This document shows positions 34,898 to 43,780 of a stretch of DNA of 64,000 nucleotides, one piece after another. Under the pieces are notes generated by a model. That model was not told the origin of the DNA and searched no databases. It saw nothing but the letters and a program-made list of their open reading frames with translations. The translations under genes and the position numbers were made by a program. Every line of letters begins with the position of its first letter. The first letter of the stretch is position 1. Source of the DNA: Streptomyces sp. YPW6 (lineage in GTDB: Bacteria; Actinomycetota; Actinomycetes; Streptomycetales; Streptomycetaceae); assembly GCF_018866325.1 (NCBI RefSeq), contig NZ_CP076457.1, positions 6,607,001 to 6,671,000 of the forward strand, written 5' to 3'.

Positions 34898-37777
34898 TCA
34901 CCGCATCCGCCCCAGCGCGTCCCTCAGTCGACGGGCGTCGCGCAGCCGCTGCTCGTACGTCGCCCCCACCACGAGCAGCAGCAGCCCGGCCAGGGCGGGC
35001 GGCAGCCAGCGGGGGAGCGCCCCGGCCACCTGCACCACGTACGGCGCCAGCTCGTGGAGCCCGTCCAGCGCCAGCACCGCCCCGCCGAGCAGCAGCAGCG
35101 CCTGGAGGCGGTGGCGCGCACCCAGCAGCGTGATCACCAGTGCCGCCACCCCCAGCAGCAGCGGCCGCCGCCAGTCCGGATCGGTCCAGGCCACCGCCAG
35201 GCTCGGCAGCAGCGTCACCGCGAGCCCCGGCCCGTACGCCGTCCACGACGACGCCTCCGGGTCCTTGCGCCGCCGCAGGAACCCGACCACCAGCGCGGGC
35301 ACCGTCACCGGCAGCGTGTACGCCTCCGGGAACGACACCTCCGAGGCCCCCAGCCGCACCCAGGTGGCCAGGACGAACAGCGCCGCCGCCAGGTGACCCG
35401 CCACCGGCCGCCGCTCCGGCCGCACCGCCGCACCCGCCGCCAGCACCCCGCACAGGGCCAGCACCAGGGCCAGGAACGGCGCGTCCGGCACCGCCAGCCC
35501 CACGGCGACCAGCGCCCCCAGCGCTCCCGTCAGCTCCACCGGCGCTGCCACCGGGTCCCGCCGCAGCCCGGCCCCCAGCAGGACCGTCAGCGCGGGCACC
35601 AGCAGCACCAGCGGGGCGGCCTCGTGCGGGGCGAGCCCCAGGGACCGGCCCGCGAACCCCGTGAGCACGGTGCAGCCGGCCGTGGCGGCGACCGCGAACA
35701 CCGCACGCGGCACCCCGCCCCGCGCCCGGACCGCCGCCCCGGCGAACAGGGCCGCCAGCACGCCGAACACCGCGTAGGAGGCCCCCTCGGACGCCAGCGA
35801 CAGCAGCCCGGCGCTCACCGCCCCGGCCAGTGCCACCACCAGCGCGGTCACCCGCACCGCCGCCGAACCGTCCCGGCCGCCGTCCGTGCCGTGCACGGCC
35901 AGGGCGAGCAGACCGGCCACCAGGACCGTCTCGCCGCCCACCGCGACGGCGTAGGGCACATCCAGCACGGCCCCGGCCAGCAGCAGCGCACCCCAGCCCA
36001 GCACCGCGGCCGCCGCACCGGCGGCCCCGCGCAGGCCGCCGCGGCCGGCCGGCCGCGGGCCGCGGACGCCCCACAGGTGTACCAGGGCGCTTCCGCCGGG
36101 CCTCCGGCATACCAGGGGCTCCGGTCCGGGCGCCGCCGCGGCGGGCGTGCCCGCCGCACCGCCCGCCCCTGCCCGGCCGCCTGTTCCCGGCGCCCCGGAA
36201 GCCCCGGAGCGGCCGCCCTGACCGGGGTCCCCGCGTCCGGCCGCTCCGGAACCGGCGTGCCGCCGGCTCCCGCCGCTCCTGGAGCGCCCGGGACGACGGT
36301 GCCGCCCGCCCGTGGGGTCCCGGAGTCCGGTGCGTCCGGCGTTCCCGCGCCGTGCGTTGCTCCAGCGGCCACCCCGGCGCCCGGCGCCCCGGAAGCCCCC
36401 GGAGCGGCCGTCGCGCCCGACCCCGGCGCCTCCCGCGCGATCAACGGCTCGGCGATCCGGGCCCAGGACGGCCACCACCGGTACGCCGACCCCAGCAGCG
36501 CGGCCGTCACGGCGAGCACGACCGGGGCCGCTCTCAGCTCCGGCCACGGCAGCGTCGACCCCAGCGCGGCCCGGAAGCCCTCCTCGGGCCCCGCCCACGC
36601 GTCCGGCAGCAGCGTCACCGGGCCGAGCAGGACCGCGGCGAGCCCCGGCAGGGCCCCCACCAGGGCCCCGGCCACCACCGCGGCCGACGCCACCAGCACC
36701 CCGAGCGCCGCGTTGCCCGGCAGCCCGGTCCGTACGACCGCCGTCAGCGCCAGGGCGGCCGACACGTACGCGAGGACGCGCCAGCCCTCCGGCAGCGCCG
36801 CCGCCGGTACGCCGCCCACCGCGGCCACCACGGCGAGACCGGCCACCACACCGCCCGCCCGCGCGACACCCCTCGGTGCGCGCCACGCCCGCCAGGGCCG
36901 CCGCGGCGGCCGTCAGCAGCAGCGCCCCGGGCGCCAGAGCCCCCAGCGGCCCGGAGGCCGTCACGGACTGCGTCAGGCCCACCAGCAGCGCCGAAGCCCC
37001 CATCACCGACCCGCCGACGCACGCCGTGACCCGGGCGCCGGTGCCCCTGCCCCACAGGGCGATCGCCCCGTCCAGCACCGCCGTGGCCAACAGCGCCCAC
37101 CCGACCACCGACGCCGGTGCGCCCGCGGCCCACGCCCCGAACAGCAGCGGCCACTGGGCCAGCACCACGGCGGCGGGCAGCGGCAGGTGGAGCCGGCCCA
37201 GTGCCAGCCCGTACCCCGTCCACAGTGCCGCGAGCACCGCGGCGGCGCCGGCGGTGAAGCCGAGCCCGTCCGTGTCCGGGGCCGCCACCGCGTGCACCGC
37301 GTAGGCGTCCAGCAGCGTCAGCACCAGGGCCAGGGCGGTCAGCGCCTCGGCGGTGGCGGTCAGGCCCCGCTTCAGGAGCACCGCCGGGGCTGCCAGGGCC
37401 CCCGCGGTCACCAGGGCCAGCACGGCCGACCGGCCGCCGATCCCCATCGAGCCCCAGCTCACCAGCGTGAACGCGATGGCCGCGACCGTCAGCAGCAGAC
37501 CGCCCAGCGTCAGCAGGACGTTCTGCGCGCCGCGCGGCGCGGACGGGCCCTTCGGCGGAACACTGCCCCAGGGCCGGGCCGGAGCATCCGGGCGGCCGGT
37601 GCCGGGCGCGCCCCAGGCGGAGGGGTTCCAGCCCGGGGCGGCCGACGGCGCGGGCGGCCGGAGCGCGGCGAGCAGCCAGGCGCGCCGGGTCAGCAGCCGG
37701 GCGCGGCGGGCCTCCAGCTCGGCCAGTTCACGGTCGAGGCGGGCCAGTTCCTCGGCGGGTGGCAGCACATGTTCCAT
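34898..37777 (-). CDS. Large polytopic membrane protein, unknown; middle third out of frame
   Basis: The uninterrupted frame gives 959 codons. The N-terminal third starts MEHVLPPAEELARLDRELAELEARRARLL (a coiled coil), then a Pro-rich linker and many hydrophobic helices. The C-terminal third is again strongly hydrophobic. From about 36880 to 36050 this frame gives a Gly/Arg-rich nonsense-like sequence. A second minus frame there reads transmembrane-like VVAGLAVVAAVGGVP, then LGVLVASAAVVAGALVGALPG and a Pro/Gly/Ala linker. Two compensating indels are therefore likely. The family resembles large Streptomyces integral proteins with an SCO-type DUF; function unknown. Confidence 0.75.
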   Translation of the reverse strand: MEHVLPPAEELARLDRELAELEARRARLLTRRAWLLAALRPPAPSAAPGWNPSAWGAPGTGRPDAPARPWGSVPPKGPSAPRGAQNVLLTLGGLLLTVAAIAFTLVSWGSMGIGGRSAVLALVTAGALAAPAVLLKRGLTATAEALTALALVLTLLDAYAVHAVAAPDTDGLGFTAGAAAVLAALWTGYGLALGRLHLPLPAAVVLAQWPLLFGAWAAGAPASVVGWALLATAVLDGAIALWGRGTGARVTACVGGSVMGASALLVGLTQSVTASGPLGALAPGALLLTAAAAALAGVARTEGCRAGGRCGGRSRRGGRGGRRTGGGAAGGLARPRVRVGRPGADGGRTDRAAGQRGARGAGGVGRGGGRGPGGGPAGARRGPARPGDAAAGRVGGARGGLPGRAGVDAAVAGAESGPGRARRDGRAAGVGVPVVAVLGPDRRAVDRAGGAGVGRDGRSGGFRGAGRRGGRWSNARRGNAGRTGLRDPTGGRHRRPGRSRSGGSRRHAGSGAAGRGDPGQGGRSGASGAPGTGGRAGAGGAAGTPAAAAPGPEPLVCRRPGGSALVHLWGVRGPRPAGRGGLRGAAGAAAAVLGWGALLLAGAVLDVPYAVAVGGETVLVAGLLALAVHGTDGGRDGSAAVRVTALVVALAGAVSAGLLSLASEGASYAVFGVLAALFAGAAVRARGGVPRAVFAVAATAGCTVLTGFAGRSLGLAPHEAAPLVLLVPALTVLLGAGLRRDPVAAPVELTGALGALVAVGLAVPDAPFLALVLALCGVLAAGAAVRPERRPVAGHLAAALFVLATWVRLGASEVSFPEAYTLPVTVPALVVGFLRRRKDPEASSWTAYGPGLAVTLLPSLAVAWTDPDWRRPLLLGVAALVITLLGARHRLQALLLLGGAVLALDGLHELAPYVVQVAGALPRWLPPALAGLLLLVVGATYEQRLRDARRLRDALGRMR

Positions 37778-37916
37778 GAACGGGAGTGTGGCCCCGGCCA
37801 CCCCGTCCGTACATGCGCGCGGATACTCATTTCCGGGCCGGGACGCTCTGAGGGGAGCGGGGTCGGAAGCGGTTTGAACGAAGCCCGCGAAGCCCTGTAT
37901 GGTTCAACCCGTTCCC

Positions 37917-37988
37917 GGGCGATTAGCTCAGTGGGAGAGCGCTTCGTTCACACCGAAGAGGTCACTGGTTCGAACCCAGTATCGCCCA
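37917..37988 (+). tRNA. tRNA-Val (CAC), second copy
   Basis: The 72-nt sequence is identical to the gene at 34717-34788, including the CAC anticodon in loop TTCACAC. CCA is not encoded. The two copies are direct repeats 3.2 kb apart, flanking one protein gene on the opposite strand. Confidence 0.95.
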
Positions 37989-37993
37989 CCGGG

Positions 37994-38030
37994 GAAAGCC
38001 GGTCCGCACGCATGACGCGGGCCGGCTTTC
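37994..38030. terminator. Terminator after tRNA-Val (CAC) copy 2
   Basis: GAAAGCCGG (37994-38002) pairs with CCGGCTTTC (38022-38030). The stem extends through a wobble pair into CCGC/GCGG. It separates the tRNA from the convergent exonuclease gene. Confidence 0.75.
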
Positions 38031-38053
38031 GCGTGTCCGGGCCATCCGCGGCC

Positions 38054-38779
38054 TCACGCCGCGGCGGGCAGCTCCGGACGCAGCGGCCACGACGGGTCCA
38101 CCGCCTCCGGCGTCCCGCTCTTCGCGAACCAGGCCTCCAGGCCGCGCGCCTGGGCCGCGTGCCAGGTCACCTGCAGGGTGTGCAGCTCCGACGGCGACAG
38201 CCGCTCCAACCGGGTCGAGAAGCGCCTGCACACCGCCCGTACCAGCTCCAGCGACGCCGTCGCGTCGGCAGCCGCCTCATGGGCCCCGTCGAGCACGACC
38301 TCGTACCGCGCGCAGAGATCCGTGAGCGTACGACGGCCCTTGCGGTAGCGGTCCAGATGCTTGTCCAGCACCCGCGGGTCCACCACCCGCATCGGCACCC
38401 CGTCGAGATACCTCGTCAGGGACGACGCCCGGTGCCGCCGCAACTCCCGGTCCAGCAGCGTCAGATCGAAGGGGGCGTTCATCACCACCAGCGGCCGGCC
38501 CGTCCCGCAGCTCTCCGTCAGCGCCCGGGCTATCTCGTCCATCACCGGGGCGGGCCAGCGCCCGTTGCGCTGGAGGTGATCGTCGGTCAGCCCGTGGATC
38601 TCACTCGCCCCGGGCGGGACCGGAACCCCCGGATTGACCAGCCACCGGGTGACGCGGACGCGACCGCCCGCGGTGTCCTGCGCGACGAGAGCGGCCGAGA
38701 CGATCCGGTCCCGCTCGACGTCCACGCCCGTCGTCTCCGTGTCAAAAGCGGCCAGTGGCCCCTCGAACCAATGCATCAT
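38054..38779 (-). CDS. DnaQ-family 3'-5' exonuclease (DEDDh)
   Basis: A 241-residue exonuclease like the DNA polymerase III epsilon domain. Exo I is AAFDTETTG (Asp13, Glu15), Exo II contains NAPFDLTLLDREL, and Exo III is HEAAADATAS with the His of the DEDDh type. ATG 38779 is selected by GAGGAG 7 nt upstream; a second ATG follows directly. It is likely a stand-alone repair or RNA/DNA trimming nuclease and not the replicative proofreader. Confidence 0.9.
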   Translation of the reverse strand: MMHWFEGPLAAFDTETTGVDVERDRIVSAALVAQDTAGGRVRVTRWLVNPGVPVPPGASEIHGLTDDHLQRNGRWPAPVMDEIARALTESCGTGRPLVVMNAPFDLTLLDRELRRHRASSLTRYLDGVPMRVVDPRVLDKHLDRYRKGRRTLTDLCARYEVVLDGAHEAAADATASLELVRAVCRRFSTRLERLSPSELHTLQVTWHAAQARGLEAWFAKSGTPEAVDPSWPLRPELPAAA

Positions 38780-39005
38780 CCCCGAACTCCTCGCACCCGC
38801 ACGGCAGATGGAATGATTCCTCTGCCCGATATCGGTGATACCCGGGCTGTTTGCCTGATACGCCGTTTGCGGGCGGTCCGATGCGGTGACAACACAGGTG
38901 TGACGCCGGGAAGTTGCCGCCGACGTCCGTCGATCCGCCCAGTCCGCGAAACCCGCCGGCAGACCACCTGCCATCGATCGGCACGCCCGGAAGGCACACG
39001 GAGCC

Positions 39006-39602
39006 ATGGCGCTCGCGCAGCCCGACCCCGGGGGAACCGCCCGCGCCGGGCCCTTCGGGCCCCGGCCGCCGCAGCAGCCGGACGCGCCGCTGCGCGGCTC
39101 CCTCGCCACCACCGCCTGCATGGAGACCCTTCAGGTGGGCTACCTGCACGCCGTCGCGGCGGCGGCGGGATGCTCCCTGTCCCAGCCCTTCCCCGACAAC
39201 GGCATCGACTGGCACGTCAGCCACGGCGCCCCGGCCCACACCGTCGACGACGAAGTGACCATCAAGGTGCAGCTCAAGTGCACCTACCAGATCCCGCCGC
39301 ACCCGGCGGGCGGGGCGTTCTCCTTCACCCTCGACAACGCCCACCTCGTCAAGCTCGCCCGCAGTCCGGTGACGGTGCACAAGATCCTGGTCGTGATGAT
39401 CGTGCCCCGCAGCCAGGACGACTGGCTCCGCGCCGGGCCCGGCGGCCTCGACCTGCGCCACTGCTGCTACTGGACCAATCTGGCCGGCCACGCGGTGACG
39501 GGCCGGTACCGGACCACTGTGCGCATCCCGACCTCGCGGATCTTCGACGACCGCGCACTCTGCGACATCATGGCCCGGGTCGGGGCCGGAGGGAGACCCT
39601 GA
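39006..39602 (+). CDS. DUF4365-like protein
   Basis: A 198-residue soluble protein. Core motifs MEQ-like METLQVGYLHAVAAAAG, DNGIDWHVSH, VTIKVQLKCT and DWLRAG...LRHCCYW resemble the DUF4365 family, whose fold may be nuclease-like (conserved acidic residue plus a K-x-Q strand). I assign the family from memory. ATG 39006 is preceded by ACACGGAG. It overlaps the next gene by one base (TGATG), so the two form an operon. Confidence 0.7.
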   Translation: MALAQPDPGGTARAGPFGPRPPQQPDAPLRGSLATTACMETLQVGYLHAVAAAAGCSLSQPFPDNGIDWHVSHGAPAHTVDDEVTIKVQLKCTYQIPPHPAGGAFSFTLDNAHLVKLARSPVTVHKILVVMIVPRSQDDWLRAGPGGLDLRHCCYWTNLAGHAVTGRYRTTVRIPTSRIFDDRALCDIMARVGAGGRP

Positions 39603-40849
39603 TGCACCGGTCGACGGACGAGCCCACGGGCGCGGCGGGGCTGCCCGCCGCCCGTTCGCACCCCACCGCCTGGCCCCCGCCGCTCGCCGGCGCGAGCACC
39701 GAACTGCCCGAGCCCGCCGTCCTCGGGGCACTGCTGCGCCGGCACGGCTGGCAGCGGCGCGGGGGAGCGCCGGGACGCTACGGCCGCTGGACCCCGCCCG
39801 GAGCCGCCGCCGGGTCGACCAGCCTGCTGGTGCCCGAGAGCGCGGCCTTCCCCGACAGCGCGGAGCTGATCGAGGAAGCCCTCCTCGCCCTCGGCCGCAG
39901 CGCCGCCCCCTCCGCCCGCGACGTCCTCGTCTCCCTCGCCGTGCCCAGCGACGAGATCCGCTGGCGGCGCGAGGTCCCCGAATCGGCGGCCCACGCGGCC
40001 GGCGCCGCGGGCTGGGCGGAGGCGGAGGAGCTGCGGTCGGCCGCCCGGCAGGTCCTCATGGCCGGAGCCCTCGCGGCCCGCGGCCGGGTCGGCTACCACG
40101 GCGCGCGGCACCGCAGGAAGGCCCGGGCCGCGCTCGACGACGCCCTGATCGGACCCGGCGCCGACGGCCGCGGCCTGACCGCGTACGTCCCCGTCGCCTC
40201 GGGGCGCGCCGTCGCCGTCCAGCTCTGCCACGCCCTGCACGCCACCCGCGAGGCCGTGGACTACCAGCGGGCCACCGGCCGCACGGAGGCCTTCGACAGC
40301 GCGATCGCGGCGGGCGTCGGCCGGGAGCTGACCGAGGCGCTGATCGCCCTGGTGCGCGGCTCGGAAGGGGCCCGGATCGACCTGCGGTGGGCGCCCGCCG
40401 CGGGTACCCCGGAGGGCTGCCCGGCCCGTCCCGCGCCCGTCGAGTTCTCCCCGGGCGACCTGCCCGCCCTGCGCGCGGCCGGGGCCCGATACGTCCGCGA
40501 CGAACCCGCCGTGCGGGTCCGGCTGACCGGCGCGGTGGTCCGGCTGCGCCGCTCCGGGCCGCGCGGCGCCGGGGTCGTACGGCTGCGGGTGCTGGCCGGG
40601 GCCGAGGTCACGCACGTCCGTGTCGAGCTCGACGAGGAGGCGTACCGCATCGCGGGCCACGCCCACCTGGTGGGGCTGCCCCTGCGGGTGGAGGGACGGC
40701 TGGAGAACCGGGGCGGCTTCCGGCGGCTCACCGGGGCCTCGCAGGTCGCGCCCGTCCAGGTCGACGAGGCGGAGCGGGACCGGCTGATGAAGGCGCTCCA
40801 GGAGAACGTCGACTTCTTCGAGGAGGCGTGCGCGGGGGAGGAGCCGTAG
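39602..40849 (+). CDS. Hypothetical protein, operon partner of the DUF4365-like gene
   Basis: A 415-residue Ala/Arg-rich soluble protein. No domain is recognised. Residues about 150-260 look helical, and the last 120 or so are predicted beta strands (VRLTGAVVRLRR, VVRLRVLAGAEVTHVRVELD and GLPLRVEGRLE). ATG 39602 overlaps the upstream stop, so it is translated with the DUF4365-like protein and probably works with it. It ends 99 bp before thrS. Confidence 0.7.
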   Translation: MHRSTDEPTGAAGLPAARSHPTAWPPPLAGASTELPEPAVLGALLRRHGWQRRGGAPGRYGRWTPPGAAAGSTSLLVPESAAFPDSAELIEEALLALGRSAAPSARDVLVSLAVPSDEIRWRREVPESAAHAAGAAGWAEAEELRSAARQVLMAGALAARGRVGYHGARHRRKARAALDDALIGPGADGRGLTAYVPVASGRAVAVQLCHALHATREAVDYQRATGRTEAFDSAIAAGVGRELTEALIALVRGSEGARIDLRWAPAAGTPEGCPARPAPVEFSPGDLPALRAAGARYVRDEPAVRVRLTGAVVRLRRSGPRGAGVVRLRVLAGAEVTHVRVELDEEAYRIAGHAHLVGLPLRVEGRLENRGGFRRLTGASQVAPVQVDEAERDRLMKALQENVDFFEEACAGEEP

Positions 40850-40948
40850 GGCCGGTCCTAAGGCGTTCGCGTCGGGGGCGTACGGCTCGGTACGATTCGC
40901 AGTGCCTGGCCATGTGAAGGCCGGCGCCCCCTCAGACAGGAGAGACCG

Positions 40949-42925
40949 GTGTCAGACGTCCGTGTGATCATCCAACGCGATTCCGAGCGGGAAGAGCGCG
41001 TGGTGACGACGGGCACGACCGCCGGTGAGCTCTTCCCCGGTCAGCGCACCGTCGTCGCCGCGCGCATCGGCGGCGAGCTGAAGGACCTGTCGTACGAGCT
41101 CCAGGACGGCGAGAGCGTCGAGCCCGTGGAGATCTCCTCCCCGGACGGCCTCGACATCCTGCGCCACTCCACCGCGCACGTCATGGCCCAGGCCGTGCAG
41201 GAGCTCTTCCCCGAGGCCAAGCTCGGCATCGGTCCGCCGGTGAAGGACGGCTTCTACTACGACTTCGACGTCGAGAAGCCCTTCACCCCCGAGGACCTCA
41301 AGGCCGTCGAGAAGAAGATGCAGGAGATCCAGAAGCGGGGCCAGAGGTTCTCCCGCCGTGTGGTCTCCGACGAGGACGCCCGCGAGGAGCTGGCGGACGA
41401 GCCGTACAAGCTGGAACTCATCGGCATCAAGGGCTCCGCCTCCTCCGACGACGGCGCGAACGTCGAGGTGGGCGGCGGCGAGCTGACCATCTACGACAAC
41501 CTCGACGCCAAGACCGGCGAGCTGTGCTGGAAGGACCTCTGCCGGGGCCCGCACCTGCCCACCACCCGGTTCATCCCGGCGTTCAAGCTGATGCGCAACG
41601 CGGCGGCGTACTGGCGCGGCAGCGAGAAGAACCCGATGCTCCAGCGCATCTACGGCACCGCCTGGCCCACCAAGGACGAGCTGAAGGCGCACCTGGAGTT
41701 CCTGGAGGAGGCCGCCAAGCGCGACCACCGCAAGCTCGGCAACGAGCTGGACCTCTTCTCCTTCCCCGACGAGATCGGCCCCGGCCTCGCGGTCTTCCAC
41801 CCCAAGGGCGGCGTCATCCGCCGGGCCATGGAGGACTACTCGCGCCGCCGGCACGAGGAGGAGGGCTACGAGTTCGTCTACAGCCCGCACGCCACCAAGG
41901 GCAAGCTCTTCGAGCAGTCCGGCCACCTGGACTGGTACGCCGACGGCATGTACCCGCCCATGCAGCTCGACGACGGGGTGGACTACTACCTCAAGCCGAT
42001 GAACTGCCCGATGCACAACCTGATCTTCGACGCGCGCGGCCGCTCCTACCGCGAACTGCCGCTGCGCCTCTTCGAGTTCGGCACGGTGTACCGGTACGAG
42101 AAGTCGGGCGTCGTGCACGGCCTGACCCGCTCGCGCGGCTTCACGCAGGACGACGCGCACATCTACTGCACCCGTGAGCAGATGGCCGAGGAGCTCGACC
42201 GGACGCTCACCTTCGTGCTCAACCTCCTGCGCGACTACGGGCTGACCGACTTCTACCTGGAGCTGTCCACCAAGGACCCGGAGAAGTACGTCGGCTCCGA
42301 CGAGACCTGGGACGAGGCCACCGAGACGCTGCGCCAGGTCGCCGAGAAGCAGGGCCTGCCCCTGGTCCCGGACCCGGGCGGCGCCGCGTTCTACGGCCCG
42401 AAGATCTCCGTGCAGTGCCGGGACGCCATCGGCCGCACCTGGCAGATGTCGACCGTGCAGCTCGACTTCAACCTGCCGGAGCGGTTCGACCTGGAGTACA
42501 CCGGTCCCGACGGCTCCAAGCAGCGCCCGGTCATGATCCACCGTGCCCTGTTCGGTTCGATCGAGCGCTTCTTCGCCGTGCTCCTGGAGCACTACGCGGG
42601 CGCCTTCCCGGTCTGGCTCGCCCCGGTGCAGGCCGTGGGCATCCCGATCGGCGACGCCCACATCCCCTACCTCCAGGAGTTCGCCGCCACGGCGCGCAAG
42701 CAGGGGCTGCGGGTGGATGTGGACGCCTCCTCGGACCGGATGCAGAAGAAGATCCGCAACCAGCAGAAGAACAAGGTCCCGTTCATGATCATCGCCGGTG
42801 ACGAGGACATGGCCAACGGTGCCGTCTCCTTCCGCTACCGCGACGGTTCGCAGGAGAACGGCATCCCGGTCGACGAGGCCCTCGCCAAGATCGCGAAGGC
42901 CGTCGAGGACCGCGTACAGGTGTGA
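40949..42925 (+). CDS. thrS: Threonyl-tRNA synthetase
   Basis: A 658-residue class II synthetase. An N-terminal TGS domain (residues 1-62) is followed by the editing domain with HSTAHVMAQA (HXXXH) and later the catalytic core. Motif 2 lies around FGTVYRYEKSG, zinc-ligand Cys in MNCPMH, and motif 3 near RPVMIHRALFGSIERFF. The C-terminus, from PVWLAPVQAVGIPIGD, is the anticodon-binding domain. GTG 40949 follows AGGAGAG. A TACGAT at 40891-40896 is a plausible -10. No T-box leader is seen. Confidence 0.97.
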   Translation: MSDVRVIIQRDSEREERVVTTGTTAGELFPGQRTVVAARIGGELKDLSYELQDGESVEPVEISSPDGLDILRHSTAHVMAQAVQELFPEAKLGIGPPVKDGFYYDFDVEKPFTPEDLKAVEKKMQEIQKRGQRFSRRVVSDEDAREELADEPYKLELIGIKGSASSDDGANVEVGGGELTIYDNLDAKTGELCWKDLCRGPHLPTTRFIPAFKLMRNAAAYWRGSEKNPMLQRIYGTAWPTKDELKAHLEFLEEAAKRDHRKLGNELDLFSFPDEIGPGLAVFHPKGGVIRRAMEDYSRRRHEEEGYEFVYSPHATKGKLFEQSGHLDWYADGMYPPMQLDDGVDYYLKPMNCPMHNLIFDARGRSYRELPLRLFEFGTVYRYEKSGVVHGLTRSRGFTQDDAHIYCTREQMAEELDRTLTFVLNLLRDYGLTDFYLELSTKDPEKYVGSDETWDEATETLRQVAEKQGLPLVPDPGGAAFYGPKISVQCRDAIGRTWQMSTVQLDFNLPERFDLEYTGPDGSKQRPVMIHRALFGSIERFFAVLLEHYAGAFPVWLAPVQAVGIPIGDAHIPYLQEFAATARKQGLRVDVDASSDRMQKKIRNQQKNKVPFMIIAGDEDMANGAVSFRYRDGSQENGIPVDEALAKIAKAVEDRVQV

Positions 42926-42926
42926 G

Positions 42927-43016
42927 CCGCTCCCCGCACCGGCGGGGATGATCCGGACGCGATCGACCGGACGTGGCAGATGCCGACCTGGTCCCCGTAC
43001 CGGCGGGGCTCGGCCC
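42927..43016. CRISPR. Degenerate two-repeat, one-spacer type I-E-like CRISPR remnant
   Basis: Repeat 1 (42927-42955) has the core CTCCCCGC-ACCG-GCGGGGATGATCCG. It matches the E. coli I-E repeat, recalled from memory, at 21 of 29 positions, including the hairpin and the ATxAxxCCG end. Repeat 2 (42988-43016) begins exactly 61 bp later, the I-E period (29 + 32), and matches repeat 1 at 21 of 29. The differences concentrate at its 3' end, as in a terminal repeat. The spacer is 42956-42987 (32 nt). It starts 2 bp after the thrS stop, and no cas gene is in the window. A chance GC hairpin pair is the alternative. Confidence 0.45.
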
Positions 43017-43044
43017 CCGGAGCGCTAACCCCGCTCCGGGGGCC
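43012..43044. terminator. Bidirectional terminator between thrS and K+ channel
   Basis: GGCCCCCGGAGC (43012-43023) pairs with GCTCCGGGGGCC (43033-43044) around a 9-nt loop that includes the stop codon of the leftward channel gene. A T-run follows on the plus strand. It overlaps the end of the second CRISPR-like repeat. Confidence 0.8.
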
Positions 43045-43702
43045 GTTTCTCGTCCTCCCGTGTGAACACCTGGATCAGCCACGACGAGAACGACCCCGTC
43101 ACCGCTCCGAGCAGCGCGAGACCGCCGGCCATCAGCCCCGCCGCGACCACCCGCCCCCCGAACGTGACCGGAGTGGCGTCCCCGTAGCCGACCGTCGTCA
43201 GCGTCGCGCAGGCCCACCACACCGCGTCGCCGAAGCTGCGGATGGAAGCGCCGGGTGCCGTGTGTTCGAAGTGGTAGACCGCCAGCGCGGCGGCGAAGCC
43301 GAGGAGGACGGCGGTCAGACCGGCGTACGCCATGACCCGCGCGTACAGATTCAGCCGCGGCCGGTCACGGCGGCGCTGCACCGCCTGGTACACCTGCACC
43401 ATCCGCAGCGGGCGCAGCAGCGGCAGCAGCAGGACCAGGGTGTCCAGCCAGTGGGCCGGTACGAAGCGCACCCCCAGGCCGCTGAGCCGCAGCCGGGTCA
43501 CGTAGTCGAGGAGGAAGAGCAGCCAGGTCGACCAGACGAGGACCAGCGCGATGTCGTTCCAGGGCTGGGCCGCGTGCGGGGTCAGTACCCGGACCGCGTA
43601 CCCCGCCAGGAAGAGCAGCCCCGCCGCGAAGAGCGGAACCTCCGTGCGCTGCTCCCAGCGGGCCAGCCGGGTGGGGGGATCGGGGGCGGTTCGGTCGCTC
43701 AT
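43025..43702 (-). CDS. Potassium channel protein (2-TM pore plus extra helices)
   Basis: A 225-residue membrane protein. Residues 20-140 contain about four helices and the amphipathic PLLRPLRMVQVYQAVQRRRDRPR, similar to the S4-S5 region of voltage-gated-like channels. The pore loop has the K+ selectivity filter TLTTVGYGD, then a final helix GGRVVAAGLMAGGLALLGAVTG. There is no cytoplasmic RCK domain. The last codons lie in the terminator stem. The start is ATG 43702. Confidence 0.9.
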   Translation of the reverse strand: MSDRTAPDPPTRLARWEQRTEVPLFAAGLLFLAGYAVRVLTPHAAQPWNDIALVLVWSTWLLFLLDYVTRLRLSGLGVRFVPAHWLDTLVLLLPLLRPLRMVQVYQAVQRRRDRPRLNLYARVMAYAGLTAVLLGFAAALAVYHFEHTAPGASIRSFGDAVWWACATLTTVGYGDATPVTFGGRVVAAGLMAGGLALLGAVTGSFSSWLIQVFTREDEKRPPERG

Positions 43703-43780
43703 CGCCTCAGCATCGTGGGCGGCCGGGCGGTGCGGCCCCGGCGACACGCTCGGCCGGGGTGACGCAATATGCTGACCGGC

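Noticed and set aside
35054..40849. A plus-strand open frame of 1931 codons
   Set aside because: Most of it is antisense to the membrane-protein and exonuclease genes and crosses a tRNA gene. Only the 3' part from ATG 39602 is a real gene.
40850..40948. T-box leader for thrS
   Set aside because: The gap is under 100 bp and lacks the T-box sequence and specifier hairpin.
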